Positions 25,743 through 34,603 of a stretch of DNA of 37,365 nucleotides are shown piece by piece. This DNA comes from Acidobacteriota bacterium (GTDB lineage: Bacteria > Acidobacteriota > Terriglobia > Terriglobales > Acidobacteriaceae), in the NCBI GenBank assembly GCA_021846945.1, contig JAJZVZ010000029.1, positions 1 through 37,365 on the forward strand, given 5' to 3'. The position numbers and the translations under genes are program-made. The notes beneath the pieces were generated by a model. It saw only the letters and a list, made by a program, of their open reading frames with translations, did no database searches and had not been told where the DNA came from. How positions within the stretch are numbered: position 1 is the stretch's first letter; each line of letters starts with the position of its first letter.

Positions 25743-27250
25743 GCGCCGAAACGGTGCGGATCCGGCTTGAGCCGCTGTCAGTCGAGATCGAAGCGCCGCG
25801 CGGTGCTTCGCTGGTTTCCAGCCTCTCCGATCATGGCGTCGAGTTTCCCTGCGGCGGGACGGGCATTTGCGGCGGCTGCGGCGTACGCGTGCTGGCGGGC
25901 TCGCTTCCCATCACAGACGCTGATCGCGATGCCTTTACCGTGGAGCAGCTTGAGCAGGGCTGGCGGCTGGCCTGCCAGGCGCTGGCAGAGACGCCGTTGG
26001 TGCTGGAGTGCGGCCAGTGGCACATGACGGTGCTCACGGACAGCGCCCGCCTGGCAAGCGCAGGCCAGCCCGCCGCGGCTGCCAGGCGCGGGTTGGGAAT
26101 CGCCATCGATCTCGGCACCACCACCATTGCCGCGCAGATGATCGACATGGCGTCAGGCGATGTGCTCGCAGTCGAGACCGAGCTCAATCCGCAGGCTCCG
26201 TTCGGCGCCGACGTCATGAGCAGGATTCGCGCGGCGATCCACGGCGCGGATTTGACCGCCGTGGTGCGCGCCGCGCTGGGGCGCACGGTCACCAGGTTGG
26301 CGCGCGGGCGCGAGCAGGAGGTGGCCGAGGTCGTCCTTGTCGGCAATACGGTGATGCATCACCTGTTTTCAGGGCGCAGCGTGGAACCGCTGACGCATAC
26401 GCCGTTTGCCTCGCCGGACCTGGGCATGCAGAGCTTCAGCCCGCGGGATCTGGGTTGGGCGCTGCCGGAGAGCTGCACGGTTCGCTTTGCGCATTGCCTG
26501 GGCGGCTTTGTGGGGTCAGACATTCTGGCGGGCATCGTCGCCACCGGCATGACTCTGGGCGAAGAACTGGTCGCGCTGGTGGACCTGGGAACGAACGGCG
26601 AGATTGCCATCGGCAACCGCCACGGCGTGCTGTGCGCGTCCACGGCCGCGGGTCCGGCCTTTGAGGCCGGCTCGATTCGCATGGGGATGCGGGCAGCTAC
26701 CGGAGCCATCTCGTATGTGTCGGTCGCGGCGGACGGAGCTCTGAAGGCCACGGTGATCGGCGATGCGGAGCCGCGCGGCATCTGCGGCAGCGGCCTGGTG
26801 GACGCAGTGGCGGCGGGGCTGGACACCGGCGCGATTCTGGCTTCAGGGCGCGTCGCCAACGGCGTCAAGCTCTTTCCCGTGGCGGGGCAGGTGGTTCTTT
26901 ACCAGGCCGATATCCGCGAGCTGCAACTGGCCAAGGGCGCCATCGCTTCGGGATTCAAGCTGCTGCTGAAGCACCTGGGCGCGCGCGCCGCCGATCTCAA
27001 GGGCATTTATCTTGCCGGCGCATTCGGCAATTATGTGCAGATCGAGAGCGCCATCCGCATCGGATTGATTGAAGCGCCGCGGAACCTGGTGCATGCCGCG
27101 GGCAACACGGCGTTGCGCGGCGCCAAGATGCTGCTGGTAGCGGCTGAGGAGCCAGCTTTGCCCCGGATCGAGCATGTGAGTCTTGCCGCCGATCCCGGCT
27201 TTCAGGATGAGTTTGCAAGCTGCATGACCTTTCCCGCTCTGGATGCCTGA
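25739..27250 (+). CDS. RACo-like reductive activator of corrinoid proteins ([2Fe-2S] plus ASKHA/DUF4445)
   Basis: This 503-residue protein has an N-terminal plant-type [2Fe-2S] ferredoxin domain with cysteines C38, C44, C47 and C79 ([13 protein letters not shown] and LACQAL). A large ATPase domain of the ASKHA/DUF4445 type follows, with [42 protein letters not shown] and [14 protein letters not shown]. This is the architecture of RACo, which uses ATP to reduce corrinoid proteins that have oxidised to the inactive Co(II) state back to Co(I). Methanogen RamA does the same job with [4Fe-4S] clusters; no such ferredoxin motif is seen here. It is the last gene of the operon, translationally coupled to DUF1638, and is expected to keep the MtaC-like protein active. 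Confidence 0.9.
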   Translation: MSAETVRIRLEPLSVEIEAPRGASLVSSLSDHGVEFPCGGTGICGGCGVRVLAGSLPITDADRDAFTVEQLEQGWRLACQALAETPLVLECGQWHMTVLTDSARLASAGQPAAAARRGLGIAIDLGTTTIAAQMIDMASGDVLAVETELNPQAPFGADVMSRIRAAIHGADLTAVVRAALGRTVTRLARGREQEVAEVVLVGNTVMHHLFSGRSVEPLTHTPFASPDLGMQSFSPRDLGWALPESCTVRFAHCLGGFVGSDILAGIVATGMTLGEELVALVDLGTNGEIAIGNRHGVLCASTAAGPAFEAGSIRMGMRAATGAISYVSVAADGALKATVIGDAEPRGICGSGLVDAVAAGLDTGAILASGRVANGVKLFPVAGQVVLYQADIRELQLAKGAIASGFKLLLKHLGARAADLKGIYLAGAFGNYVQIESAIRIGLIEAPRNLVHAAGNTALRGAKMLLVAAEEPALPRIEHVSLAADPGFQDEFASCMTFPALDA

Positions 27251-27361
27251 AGAACAGCACTGCGCTGAGATGCGATCCTGGACTCTCATCACGCGCTGCA
27301 AGGAGAGCCGCTCGTCCTGATATTCTTTACACCGGTTTGTGGAGTTTGCGGAACGACATCA

Positions 27362-28798
27362 ATGTCCCATCCTCAGATTAAATTTGGCACCGACGGCTGG
27401 CGCGCTGTGATCGCCGACGACTTTACTTTTGCCAACGTGCGCACCGCGGCCGAAGCGATCGCTGCCTATGTGCTCGCGAACGAAGATCCGGCCAAAGGGC
27501 TTTGCATCGGCTACGACACGCGCTTCGGCTCGAAGGCCTTTGCGCATGCCTGTGCCGAAGTTGTTTCGGCCACCGGGATTCCGGTGCTGCTGGCCAACGC
27601 GATCACGCCCACGCCGGCGCTCAGCTTTGGAGTACGGGAGCGCGGCGCCGCCGGCGGCATTATGATTACCTCCTCGCACAATCCGCCGCAATGGAATGGC
27701 GTGAAATACAAAGCCTGGTACGGCGGCTCGGGCAAGCCCTCGATCATGGCCGCCATCGAGTCCTATCTGGGCAAGCCCGTGGCCCGGCCGGCCCAGCCGG
27801 CTCCCATTCGCGAGGTCGATTTCCTGCCTCCATACCTGAAGGCCATTGAAGGCTTCGCCGATCTCGACCTGATCGCGAAGTCGGGCCTGAAGTTCTGCAT
27901 TGACTCGATGTATGGCGCGGGGGGCACGATTCTTTCCGGTATCTTTACGCGCCTCGGCGTGAACCACGTGCAGATTCGCGGCAACGTCGATCCGCTGTTT
28001 CCGGGCATCAACCCCGAGCCCATCGAGCCGCATATCCGCGCTCTGGGCGAGGCGGTAGTGGCCAACGGCTGCCATGCAGGCTTTTGCACGGACGGTGACG
28101 CGGACCGCATCGGCGCCACGGACGAGTACGGCAACTTCGTCGATCCGCACAAGATTTATTCCGTGCTGCTGAGCTGGGTGCTGCGACGCAAGGGCTGGCC
28201 GGGGGCGGTCACGCGCGCTTTCAATACGACCAGGATGCTGGACCGCATCGCGGCCAAACATGGGCGCGAGCTGATCGAACATGGCATCGGCTTCAAGTTT
28301 GTGTGCGATTACATGCTGGAGCGCGAGATCGTGATGGGCGGCGAGGAGTCGGGTGGCATCGGCTTCCAGCGCCACCTGCCGGAGCGCGACGGGCTGCTCA
28401 ACTCGCTGCTGCTGGCCAATGTGATGGCCGAGGAGGGCAAGACGCTGGGCCAGCTCGTGGCCGATCTGCAGGCCGAATACGGCGAGCACCAGTATGGGCG
28501 CATCGATCTGCACATTCCCGACGGCGTCAAGAATGCCGCCATCGCACGGGCCAGGGCGCTCGGGGCCGGCGACCCGGTCTTTGCCGGAATGCCGGTGCTG
28601 CGCATGGAGACGCTGGACGGGGTGAAGTTCTACCTGGAAAATCCCGAGGCCAAAGTCAAGCCGAATGCGGCGGAGACCTGGCTGCTGCTGCGCGCCAGCG
28701 GCACCGAGCCGCTGCTGCGGATTTATACCGAGTCGTGCTCGAAGGAGTCGGTGGCGATGTTGCTTGAGTCGGCGCGCGAGTTTGCGCTGGGGGAATAA
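27362..28798 (+). CDS. Phosphoglucomutase/phosphomannomutase (alpha-D-phosphohexomutase)
   Basis: This 478-residue cytoplasmic enzyme interconverts hexose 1- and 6-phosphates. It has the phosphoserine loop ITSSHNPPQWNG (catalytic S105), the magnesium loop DGDADRIG (D244, D246, D248), the sugar-binding loop GEESGGIG and the phosphate-binding loop RASGTEPLLRIYTES. The four domains therefore appear complete and the length is usual. The substrate, glucose or mannose phosphate, cannot be fixed by sequence alone. It starts 111 bp after the corrinoid operon and probably has its own promoter. It is convergent with the toxin-antitoxin pair. Confidence 0.95.
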   Translation: MSHPQIKFGTDGWRAVIADDFTFANVRTAAEAIAAYVLANEDPAKGLCIGYDTRFGSKAFAHACAEVVSATGIPVLLANAITPTPALSFGVRERGAAGGIMITSSHNPPQWNGVKYKAWYGGSGKPSIMAAIESYLGKPVARPAQPAPIREVDFLPPYLKAIEGFADLDLIAKSGLKFCIDSMYGAGGTILSGIFTRLGVNHVQIRGNVDPLFPGINPEPIEPHIRALGEAVVANGCHAGFCTDGDADRIGATDEYGNFVDPHKIYSVLLSWVLRRKGWPGAVTRAFNTTRMLDRIAAKHGRELIEHGIGFKFVCDYMLEREIVMGGEESGGIGFQRHLPERDGLLNSLLLANVMAEEGKTLGQLVADLQAEYGEHQYGRIDLHIPDGVKNAAIARARALGAGDPVFAGMPVLRMETLDGVKFYLENPEAKVKPNAAETWLLLRASGTEPLLRIYTESCSKESVAMLLESAREFALGE

Positions 28799-28817
28799 TG
28801 GATTCGCCGCTTACGGC

Positions 28818-29285
28818 TCATCCCGATTTGCGAAACATTCGGCCGTCGAAATGGAAAGGCTGAGGCTTCTCGATTCTGATATGCGAGATGGCTGGGTGCT
28901 CCGGATTCAACAGCACATTCCACTCCATGCGCAATGCCGCTGACGGAACCTCGATGGCGAGCGATCTCTTTTCCTGAATCCACTTGTCTCCGATGGCGCG
29001 CAGCGGATCGAAGTCGTCGGTCCACCACGCGGGCGGAAGGTGCTCCGGTTCCAGACGCTGCGCCGGCTCGCCTTCGGGGAGAGCGGCTGAAATCGCAATG
29101 AGGTCATCCGGCTGCTGGTTCGGCTCCAGGTGCACAAACAACTCAATGGCCGCGAGCGCCAGTGATGACGAGGAGTAGACCATCGGAACGCCGGGCGAGT
29201 TCCAGCGGCCGCCGAAACGCCGCGCACCGTAGCCCGAAAAGGCTTCGGCGGCGAAGCGCGCGCGGCAGATACGCCAGATGCGCAT
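28818..29285 (-). CDS. RES-domain toxin
   Basis: This 155-residue protein is of the RES family, named for conserved Arg, Glu and Ser. Visible landmarks are MRIWRICRARFAAEAFSGYGA, GGRWNSPGVPMVYSSSS and LALAAIELFVHLEP. Characterised RES toxins (for example MbcT of Mycobacterium tuberculosis) destroy cellular NAD+ and stop growth. The ATG shares one base with the stop of the antitoxin gene upstream (TGATG), showing coupling. An upstream ATG at 29408 lies inside the antitoxin and is rejected. The length fits the family, so the toxin looks intact. Confidence 0.9.
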   Translation of the reverse strand: MRIWRICRARFAAEAFSGYGARRFGGRWNSPGVPMVYSSSSLALAAIELFVHLEPNQQPDDLIAISAALPEGEPAQRLEPEHLPPAWWTDDFDPLRAIGDKWIQEKRSLAIEVPSAALRMEWNVLLNPEHPAISHIRIEKPQPFHFDGRMFRKSG

Positions 29286-29719
29286 CAACTGTAAACGCCG
29301 TAAGCGATCCGTCCCAGAACGTCCTCCACCTCGCGTACTCCCGGGTCGGTATCGAGCTGGTCGAGCGGCCGGTTGCCGCGCAGGGCGCGATTCGGCGTTT
29401 TCAGCCACTCGCCTGCCTTCTTCTCATCGCCCAGCGTTTCCAGCGCAGTGGCATAGACATGCGCCAGGCGAACGGTGCGGTCCGATTCGGCGGCCGTAAG
29501 CCGGGCGTGCTGCGCCAGCCTCCGGGTGAGGGTTCGTTGGGGAATGCCGAAGCGCGAAGAGACATCGGCCTGGCGCAACCCAGTCCGCTCCGCCAACACC
29601 ATCAGCGCTTGCGCGGGAATGCCTTCCCGCACCAACTGCGCCAGTTCAGAGGAGCGCTTGATGGCCCGGCCCAGAACTTTCTTGCCTCCGAGAATCTCAG
29701 CGACTGCGGCGGTGGTCAT
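29285..29719 (-). CDS. Xre/MbcA/ParS-type antitoxin of the RES pair
   Basis: This 144-residue antitoxin has an N-terminal helix-turn-helix-like region (GLRQADVSSRFGIPQRTLTRRL, about residues 49-70) and a C-terminal toxin-binding region of the DUF2384 type (GDEKKAGEWLKTPNRALRGNRPLDQLDTD). The WLKTPNxALxGxxPLDxLxTDPG pattern is diagnostic. It binds the RES toxin and probably represses its own promoter. I prefer the ATG at 29719, with GAGG about 9 nt upstream, over a TTG at 29734. The promoter should lie in the 140-bp gap between this start and the tyrS end. Confidence 0.9.
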   Translation of the reverse strand: MTTAAVAEILGGKKVLGRAIKRSSELAQLVREGIPAQALMVLAERTGLRQADVSSRFGIPQRTLTRRLAQHARLTAAESDRTVRLAHVYATALETLGDEKKAGEWLKTPNRALRGNRPLDQLDTDPGVREVEDVLGRIAYGVYS

Positions 29720-29859
29720 GGCAGGATACCTCAAACTCCATGATACGCCATTTGGCCGAATCTAAATAGCCACGGAGCCATTGGTTTGCACGTTCGCAGG
29801 TTATCCCGACTCTACAACGCGGCAAAACGGGGGGAAATTATCTACGCCGGGTGACCCCC

Positions 29860-31137
29860 TCATAAGATGTGAGCAACCTTGATCTGCTTTCCAAATCTGA
29901 CGGTAACCTCGCAGGGACGCGTGCCAATCGTGAACCACTGCTTAGTGATCTTCTCGCCATTGATCGTGACACCTTGACGGATCTGCTTCTCGGCGTCAGT
30001 ACGAGACGCTTTCATATCAAGTCGAACAATCAACCTCGCCGTGTCGATATGAACGGGTTCACTCGGATTCCCCTCAGCCCGTTGAAGAGAGGCAGCATCC
30101 ATCCGAGCGACGTCGCGAATCTGAACGGAGACTCTCTCGACGTTGGCGGGAACCTCACGCTGTTGAACACTTTTCGCCCAGTCTTCCTCGGCGCCTGCGG
30201 CGGCCGCTTCGCCGTGGAAGCCGGCTGTGATGGTGCGCGCCAGCCGCTTTTTGATTTCCATCGGATGCTGCGTGCCGGCGGCCGCTTCTGCGCGCAGGGC
30301 GTCGATCTCGGACTGCTTCAGGTCGGTCAGCAAAACCCAGTACTTCCACATCAGCTCGTCGGAGATGGACATGAGCTTGCCGTACATCTCCGCGGGCGGC
30401 TCGTGGATGCCGATGGCGTTGTTCAGCGACTTCGACATCTTCTGCACGCCGTCCAATCCTTCCAAAATCGGCGTCATCAGGATGATCTGCGGCTTCTGGC
30501 CGTAGTGGCGCTGCAGTTCGCGGCCGCAGCCCAGGTTGAAGCGCTGGTCGGTGCCGCCCAGCTCGACATCGCACTCTAACATCACCGAGTCGTAACCCTG
30601 CATCACCGGATACAGCAGTTCATGCAGGCTGATAGGCTGCTCGGCCTGGAATCGCTTGTGAAATTCATCCCGCTCCAGCATCTGCGACACGGTAAACTTC
30701 GCCGTCAGCCGCACAATGTCCTCATAGCCGAGCTTGCCCAGCCACTCGCTGTTGTAGCGCACTTCGGTCTCTTTCTCGTCGAGGATGCGGAAGACCTGTT
30801 CCTTGTAGGTTTGCGCGTTGGCGTCGATCTGTTCGCGCGTGAGCGGCTTGCGGGTGACGTTGCGGCCGGTAGGGTCGCCGATCAGCGAGGTGAAGTCGCC
30901 GACCAGGAAGATGACCGTGTGGCCGAGCTGCTGAAAGTGGCGCAGCTTGCGCATCAGCACGGTGTGGCCCAGGTGCAGGTCGGGCGCGGTGGGGTCAAAG
31001 CCGGCCTTCACGCGCAGCGGCCGGCCGGTCTTGCGGCTCTCTTCGAGCCGCTCGCGCAGATCAGCGACGCGGATGATCTCGGCCGCGCCTTTTTGCAGCA
31101 AATCCAGTTGTTCGTCTACGGGTAAAAACTTGCTCAT
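29860..31137 (-). CDS. tyrS: Tyrosyl-tRNA synthetase
   Basis: This 425-residue class I synthetase charges tRNA-Tyr. The HIGH-type motif is [13 protein letters not shown], the KMSKS motif is QKMSKS, and the C-terminus (about residues 360-425) is an S4-like RNA-binding domain ([22 protein letters not shown] ... [13 protein letters not shown]). The [13 protein letters not shown] beginning and [20 protein letters not shown] segment are typical of the TyrZ-like bacterial subgroup. The frame stays open far upstream on this strand, but the conserved protein starts at ATG 31137 ([14 protein letters not shown]). It is divergent from the alcohol dehydrogenase gene. Confidence 0.97.
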   Translation of the reverse strand: MSKFLPVDEQLDLLQKGAAEIIRVADLRERLEESRKTGRPLRVKAGFDPTAPDLHLGHTVLMRKLRHFQQLGHTVIFLVGDFTSLIGDPTGRNVTRKPLTREQIDANAQTYKEQVFRILDEKETEVRYNSEWLGKLGYEDIVRLTAKFTVSQMLERDEFHKRFQAEQPISLHELLYPVMQGYDSVMLECDVELGGTDQRFNLGCGRELQRHYGQKPQIILMTPILEGLDGVQKMSKSLNNAIGIHEPPAEMYGKLMSISDELMWKYWVLLTDLKQSEIDALRAEAAAGTQHPMEIKKRLARTITAGFHGEAAAAGAEEDWAKSVQQREVPANVERVSVQIRDVARMDAASLQRAEGNPSEPVHIDTARLIVRLDMKASRTDAEKQIRQGVTINGEKITKQWFTIGTRPCEVTVRFGKQIKVAHIL

Positions 31138-31239
31138 CGGTGCTTTCAGTATACGGGGCCGGGCGTTCACGGGACTTTCACGATTCTCCTGCGACTTCCG
31201 CCTTTGGAGGCCATCTAACGCCCAGGAGAAGACTTCCCC

Positions 31240-32265
31240 ATGCCTACTGTTACTGGCCGTGCCATGCAGGTGCCCGCCGCGGGCGGCGCATTTCAACTTG
31301 TTCAAAAAGAATTCCCCGACCCCGGGCCGGGCCACGTGCGCATTCGCGTTCAGGCCTGCGGCGTTTGTCACAGCGATTCGCTTACCAAGCTGGGCCACTG
31401 GCCCGGCATCGAGTACCCGCGCGTGCCCGGCCACGAGGTTGCCGGCGTCGTCGATGCGGTTGGCCCCGACGTGCCGCTCTTCAAGGTGGGGCAGCGTGTG
31501 GGTCTCGGCTGGCACGGCGGCCACTGCAATGATTGCACGCCCTGCCGGCGCGGCGACTTCGTGCTCTGCGAGAACAGCCCTATCTCCGGCATCAGCTTCG
31601 ACGGCGGTTATGCCGACTACGTGATTGCCCCGGCCAATGCGCTCGCCTTCATCCCGGAGGAACTGGCCGACGCCGATGCTGCTCCGCTGCTCTGCGCGGG
31701 CATCACGACCTTCAACAGCTTGCGCAACAGCGGCGCGCGCGCCGGCGATACCGTGGCCATCCTCGGCATTGGCGGGCTGGGTCACCTGGCGGTGCAATAT
31801 GCGGCCAGGAGCGGTTACCGCACGGTGGCTGTTGCGCGTGGGCAGGACAAAGGTCCGCTGGCGAAGCAACTGGGCGCGCATGTCTACATTGACAGCACCG
31901 CCCAGAATCCTGCTGCGGAACTCCAGAAGCTCGGCGGGGCTCAGGTGATTCTTTCCACGCTTACCAGCGCCAAGGCGCTCGAATGGACTCTGGACGCTCT
32001 TGCGCCCAACGGCAAGCTGATAATTGTTGGCGCCCCCGATGCGCCCGTTGCGGTGAACCCGTTTCCTCTGATCCTGGGCCGCCGCACAGTGACGGGATGG
32101 CCCTCCGGAACAGGCATGGACTCGGAAGACACGCTCAACTTCAGCGCGCTGGCCGGAGTGCGTCCGATGCTGGAGACTTACCCGCTGGAACAGGCCGAGG
32201 AGGCTTACGAGCGCATGATGAGCGGCAAGGCGCGCTTTCGCGTGGTCCTCACCATGGCAAAGTAA
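31240..32265 (+). CDS. Zinc-dependent alcohol dehydrogenase (MDR family)
   Basis: This 341-residue cytoplasmic enzyme oxidises alcohols or reduces aldehydes. The catalytic zinc ligands are C43 (GVCHSD), H65 (GHE) and C152 ([12 protein letters not shown]). The structural zinc is held by C96, C99, C102 and C110. The coenzyme fold has [16 protein letters not shown]. The strand-two end reads VAVARGQDK, without the acidic residue typical of NAD enzymes, which hints at NADP (inference). It is similar to AdhA and cinnamyl-alcohol-type enzymes. A link to the methanol operon is not supported: it is 4 kb away, separated by genes on the other strand. Confidence 0.92.
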   Translation: MPTVTGRAMQVPAAGGAFQLVQKEFPDPGPGHVRIRVQACGVCHSDSLTKLGHWPGIEYPRVPGHEVAGVVDAVGPDVPLFKVGQRVGLGWHGGHCNDCTPCRRGDFVLCENSPISGISFDGGYADYVIAPANALAFIPEELADADAAPLLCAGITTFNSLRNSGARAGDTVAILGIGGLGHLAVQYAARSGYRTVAVARGQDKGPLAKQLGAHVYIDSTAQNPAAELQKLGGAQVILSTLTSAKALEWTLDALAPNGKLIIVGAPDAPVAVNPFPLILGRRTVTGWPSGTGMDSEDTLNFSALAGVRPMLETYPLEQAEEAYERMMSGKARFRVVLTMAK

Positions 32266-32351
32266 GAGACGGTGCTGGCTGAAACCCACCTCGGCTGGAA
32301 GCGCGGATGCCGGCACGCCGCACTTCCAGCCCTTTGCCTTACACTTGAACA

Positions 32352-33551
32352 ATGGAAGAGTTTTCCCGGATTCAGCGCCTCCCGCCTTATGTCTTTAACA
32401 TTACCGGCGAGATGAAGGTCGCCGCGCGCCGCCGTGGCGAAGACATCATCGACTTCGGCATGGGCAACCCCGACGGGGCTACGCCCAAACACATCGTCGA
32501 CAAGATGATCGAGGCGGCGCTCAAGCCTCCCACGCACCGCTACTCGGTTTCGCGCGGGCTGCCGCGGCTGCGCAAGGCCATCTGTAACTGGTACAAGACG
32601 CGCTACGACGTAGATCTCGACCCGGAGACGGAGGCCATCGTCACCATCGGCTCCAAGGAGGGCATCGCGCACCTCTGCCTGGCCATTCTGGACTCGCGCG
32701 ATACGGTGCTGGTGCCCAATCCCAGCTATCCGATTCACATCTACGGTCCGGTCATTGCCGGGGCGCACATCATCAGCGTGCCGGTGCACGACCAGGAGCA
32801 GTTCCTTAAGGAGCTTGAAGACCTGATCCCGCGCATGACGCCGCGGCCCAAGGCGCTCATCGTCAACTTCCCGTCGAACCCGACGACGGAGTGCGTGGAG
32901 CTGCCCTTCCTGGCGCGGCTGGTCGAGCTGGCCCGCGAGTACGGCTTCCACCTTATCCACGATGTTGCCTACGCCGATATCGCCTTTGACGGCTACAAAC
33001 CGCCCAGCGTGCTCCAGGTTCCCGGCGCCAAGGATGTTGCGGTGGAGTTCTTCACCTTGTCAAAGAGCTACAACATGCCCGGCTGGCGCGTGGGTTTCAT
33101 GGTGGGCAACCCGGTGCTGGTATCGGCGCTGGCGCGGCTCAAGAGCTACTTCGATTACGGCACCTTCACGCCGATCCAGGTGGCGTCGATCCACGCCCTT
33201 GAGGGTCCGCAGGAGTGCGTCCGCGAGATCTGCGAGAACTACCGCAAGCGCCGCGATGTGCTGGTGGAGGGCCTGAACAAGCTGGGCTGGCCGGTGGCAT
33301 TGCCCAAAGCCACCATGTTCGTCTGGGCGCAGATTCCGGAGCCGTACCGTCACCTCGGCTCGCTGGAGTTTTCGAAGCTGCTGCTGACCGAGGCCAAGGT
33401 TGCCGTAAGCCCGGGAATTGGCTTTGGCGACTACGGCGACGGCCACGTGCGTTTTGCATTGATCGAGAACGAGGAGCGGACGCGCCAGGCGCTGCGCGGC
33501 ATCAGGCAGATGCTGGCGAAGAGCCAGTTGTCGGCGGTTGGAGGGCGGTAA
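32352..33551 (+). CDS. alaC: Alanine transaminase AlaC (class I/II aminotransferase)
   Basis: This 399-residue PLP enzyme is strongly similar, as remembered, to E. coli AlaC from the first residues: [46 protein letters not shown] [16 protein letters not shown] and [17 protein letters not shown]. The PLP lysine is K238 in [14 protein letters not shown], and the C-terminal signature is [20 protein letters not shown]. It makes alanine from pyruvate and glutamate; the LL-diaminopimelate aminotransferase role of related proteins cannot be fully excluded. It starts about 85 bp after the alcohol dehydrogenase on the same strand. A strong hairpin follows 25 nt after its stop. Confidence 0.94.
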   Translation: MEEFSRIQRLPPYVFNITGEMKVAARRRGEDIIDFGMGNPDGATPKHIVDKMIEAALKPPTHRYSVSRGLPRLRKAICNWYKTRYDVDLDPETEAIVTIGSKEGIAHLCLAILDSRDTVLVPNPSYPIHIYGPVIAGAHIISVPVHDQEQFLKELEDLIPRMTPRPKALIVNFPSNPTTECVELPFLARLVELAREYGFHLIHDVAYADIAFDGYKPPSVLQVPGAKDVAVEFFTLSKSYNMPGWRVGFMVGNPVLVSALARLKSYFDYGTFTPIQVASIHALEGPQECVREICENYRKRRDVLVEGLNKLGWPVALPKATMFVWAQIPEPYRHLGSLEFSKLLLTEAKVAVSPGIGFGDYGDGHVRFALIENEERTRQALRGIRQMLAKSQLSAVGGR

Positions 33552-33576
33552 GCCGCTCTCTGGGGATTTGTGCTGT

Positions 33577-33600
33577 CCCAGGTTTCAGTCGAGACCTGGG
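33577..33600. repeat. Ten-base-pair stem-loop after alaC, possible palindromic repeat or terminator
   Basis: CCCAGGTTTC and GAGACCTGGG are complementary over ten positions with one G-T pair and enclose a four-base loop (AGTC). No T-run follows, so a standard intrinsic terminator is doubtful. The form recalls dispersed palindromic units between acidobacterial genes (recollection). Only one copy is seen in this window. Confidence 0.5.
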
Positions 33601-33653
33601 GGTACCCGGTACTCAGAAACCAACCGGCGACCTGAATTTTAGAGGACAACCTC

Positions 33654-34466
33654 ATGGACTGGTTATGGGAACTTCTGGAATACCTAGGAGAAGCGCTGGT
33701 TTTCCTAGGTGTTGTTGGTGAGGTATTGGCCGAAAGGAAGTTGATCTCCAAGAACAATGAGGCGGGCCGCGACGCTATAGAGGGAATGGCGAGTGGGGTG
33801 CTCATTGTAGGCCTAGGTGTATCGCTAGGCGCGTTGTTGATGACGAATGAGCATTTCAATGCAAGAATCGCAGATTTGAATCTCAAGGCTGCGCAAGCCA
33901 ATGAGCGGGCTGCGGGAGATGCCCGAGACCGCGTCGAGCTTGAAAACAGAATTGCTGACATCTTCGGCCCAAGGCGGTTGACTCTGGCGCAATCCGCAAG
34001 CATTGTGAGCAAACTGAAGGGGCTCAATGGCGTAAAGATCGATGTGTATGTCGTGGAGCCGGGTAATGCTTTTACTTCTAGCGAAGATTCTGTGAACCTT
34101 GGACGCGATGTTCTTCGCACTCTTAGGGCCGCCCACATGGACGCTGAAGGATGGATACTGGAATCTTGTACCGGCGTACAGGTTTCTTCTATATCCGTAA
34201 TTGCGACTGGCAAAGGGAGCAAAAATCGCCGGATTGCCTCTCGCGTACTAGACGCATTTCGGACTGAGCTTGAAATGTACTCCAAGATCGGAGACGTAAA
34301 TCCCGTCTGCATGAGATTCTCGGATCTCGATCCCACCAATCCGAACAGACACGGACATGACGCCGCAATCAGTATCACGATTGGAAGGAAAGTCCAGCCG
34401 ATTCTGACCCACGAAATGCTAGAACCAACTGGCGAGCAAGAAAGCACGCCAGCCGCAAAGCCATGA
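33654..34466 (+). CDS. Orphan membrane/coiled-coil protein of unknown function
   Basis: This 270-residue protein has two hydrophobic segments (about residues 10-25 and 44-63). A helical stretch likely to form a coiled coil follows (about 66-105, ARIADLNLKAAQANERAAGDARDRVELENR), then a soluble domain from GPRRLTLAQSASIVSKLKGLNGVKIDVYVVE to about residue 248. The GPRRLT...I...LKGL..VKIDVY pattern recurs in uncharacterised accessory-region membrane proteins (recollection), but I cannot name a family. GAGGA lies just before the ATG. The gene looks AT-richer and uses less GC-biased codons than its neighbours, suggesting recent transfer. It stands alone between alaC and the polysaccharide lyase, with a hairpin upstream. 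Confidence 0.72.
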   Translation: MDWLWELLEYLGEALVFLGVVGEVLAERKLISKNNEAGRDAIEGMASGVLIVGLGVSLGALLMTNEHFNARIADLNLKAAQANERAAGDARDRVELENRIADIFGPRRLTLAQSASIVSKLKGLNGVKIDVYVVEPGNAFTSSEDSVNLGRDVLRTLRAAHMDAEGWILESCTGVQVSSISVIATGKGSKNRRIASRVLDAFRTELEMYSKIGDVNPVCMRFSDLDPTNPNRHGHDAAISITIGRKVQPILTHEMLEPTGEQESTPAAKP

Positions 34467-34603
34467 CGCCGAGGAAATCGAATGGCACCACTACCGATTC
34501 TTGCCTGCCCTTGACATCGAGCTCAACCGCTTCATAAGCTTCTCGCACGCCGGCGGGGGCTGCTCTTTGCGCTCTGTATTGCGGGCGCAAAGGACGAGCA
34601 CTC

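Noticed and set aside
31240..32265. Alcohol dehydrogenase as part of methanol metabolism
   Set aside because: It is 4 kb from the corrinoid operon with opposite-strand genes in between, and the family is a general MDR alcohol/aldehyde enzyme.
31138..32352. Long N-terminal extension of TyrS, making an 830-residue protein
   Set aside because: The extension is antisense to the clear alcohol dehydrogenase gene. Conserved TyrS begins at ATG 31137.
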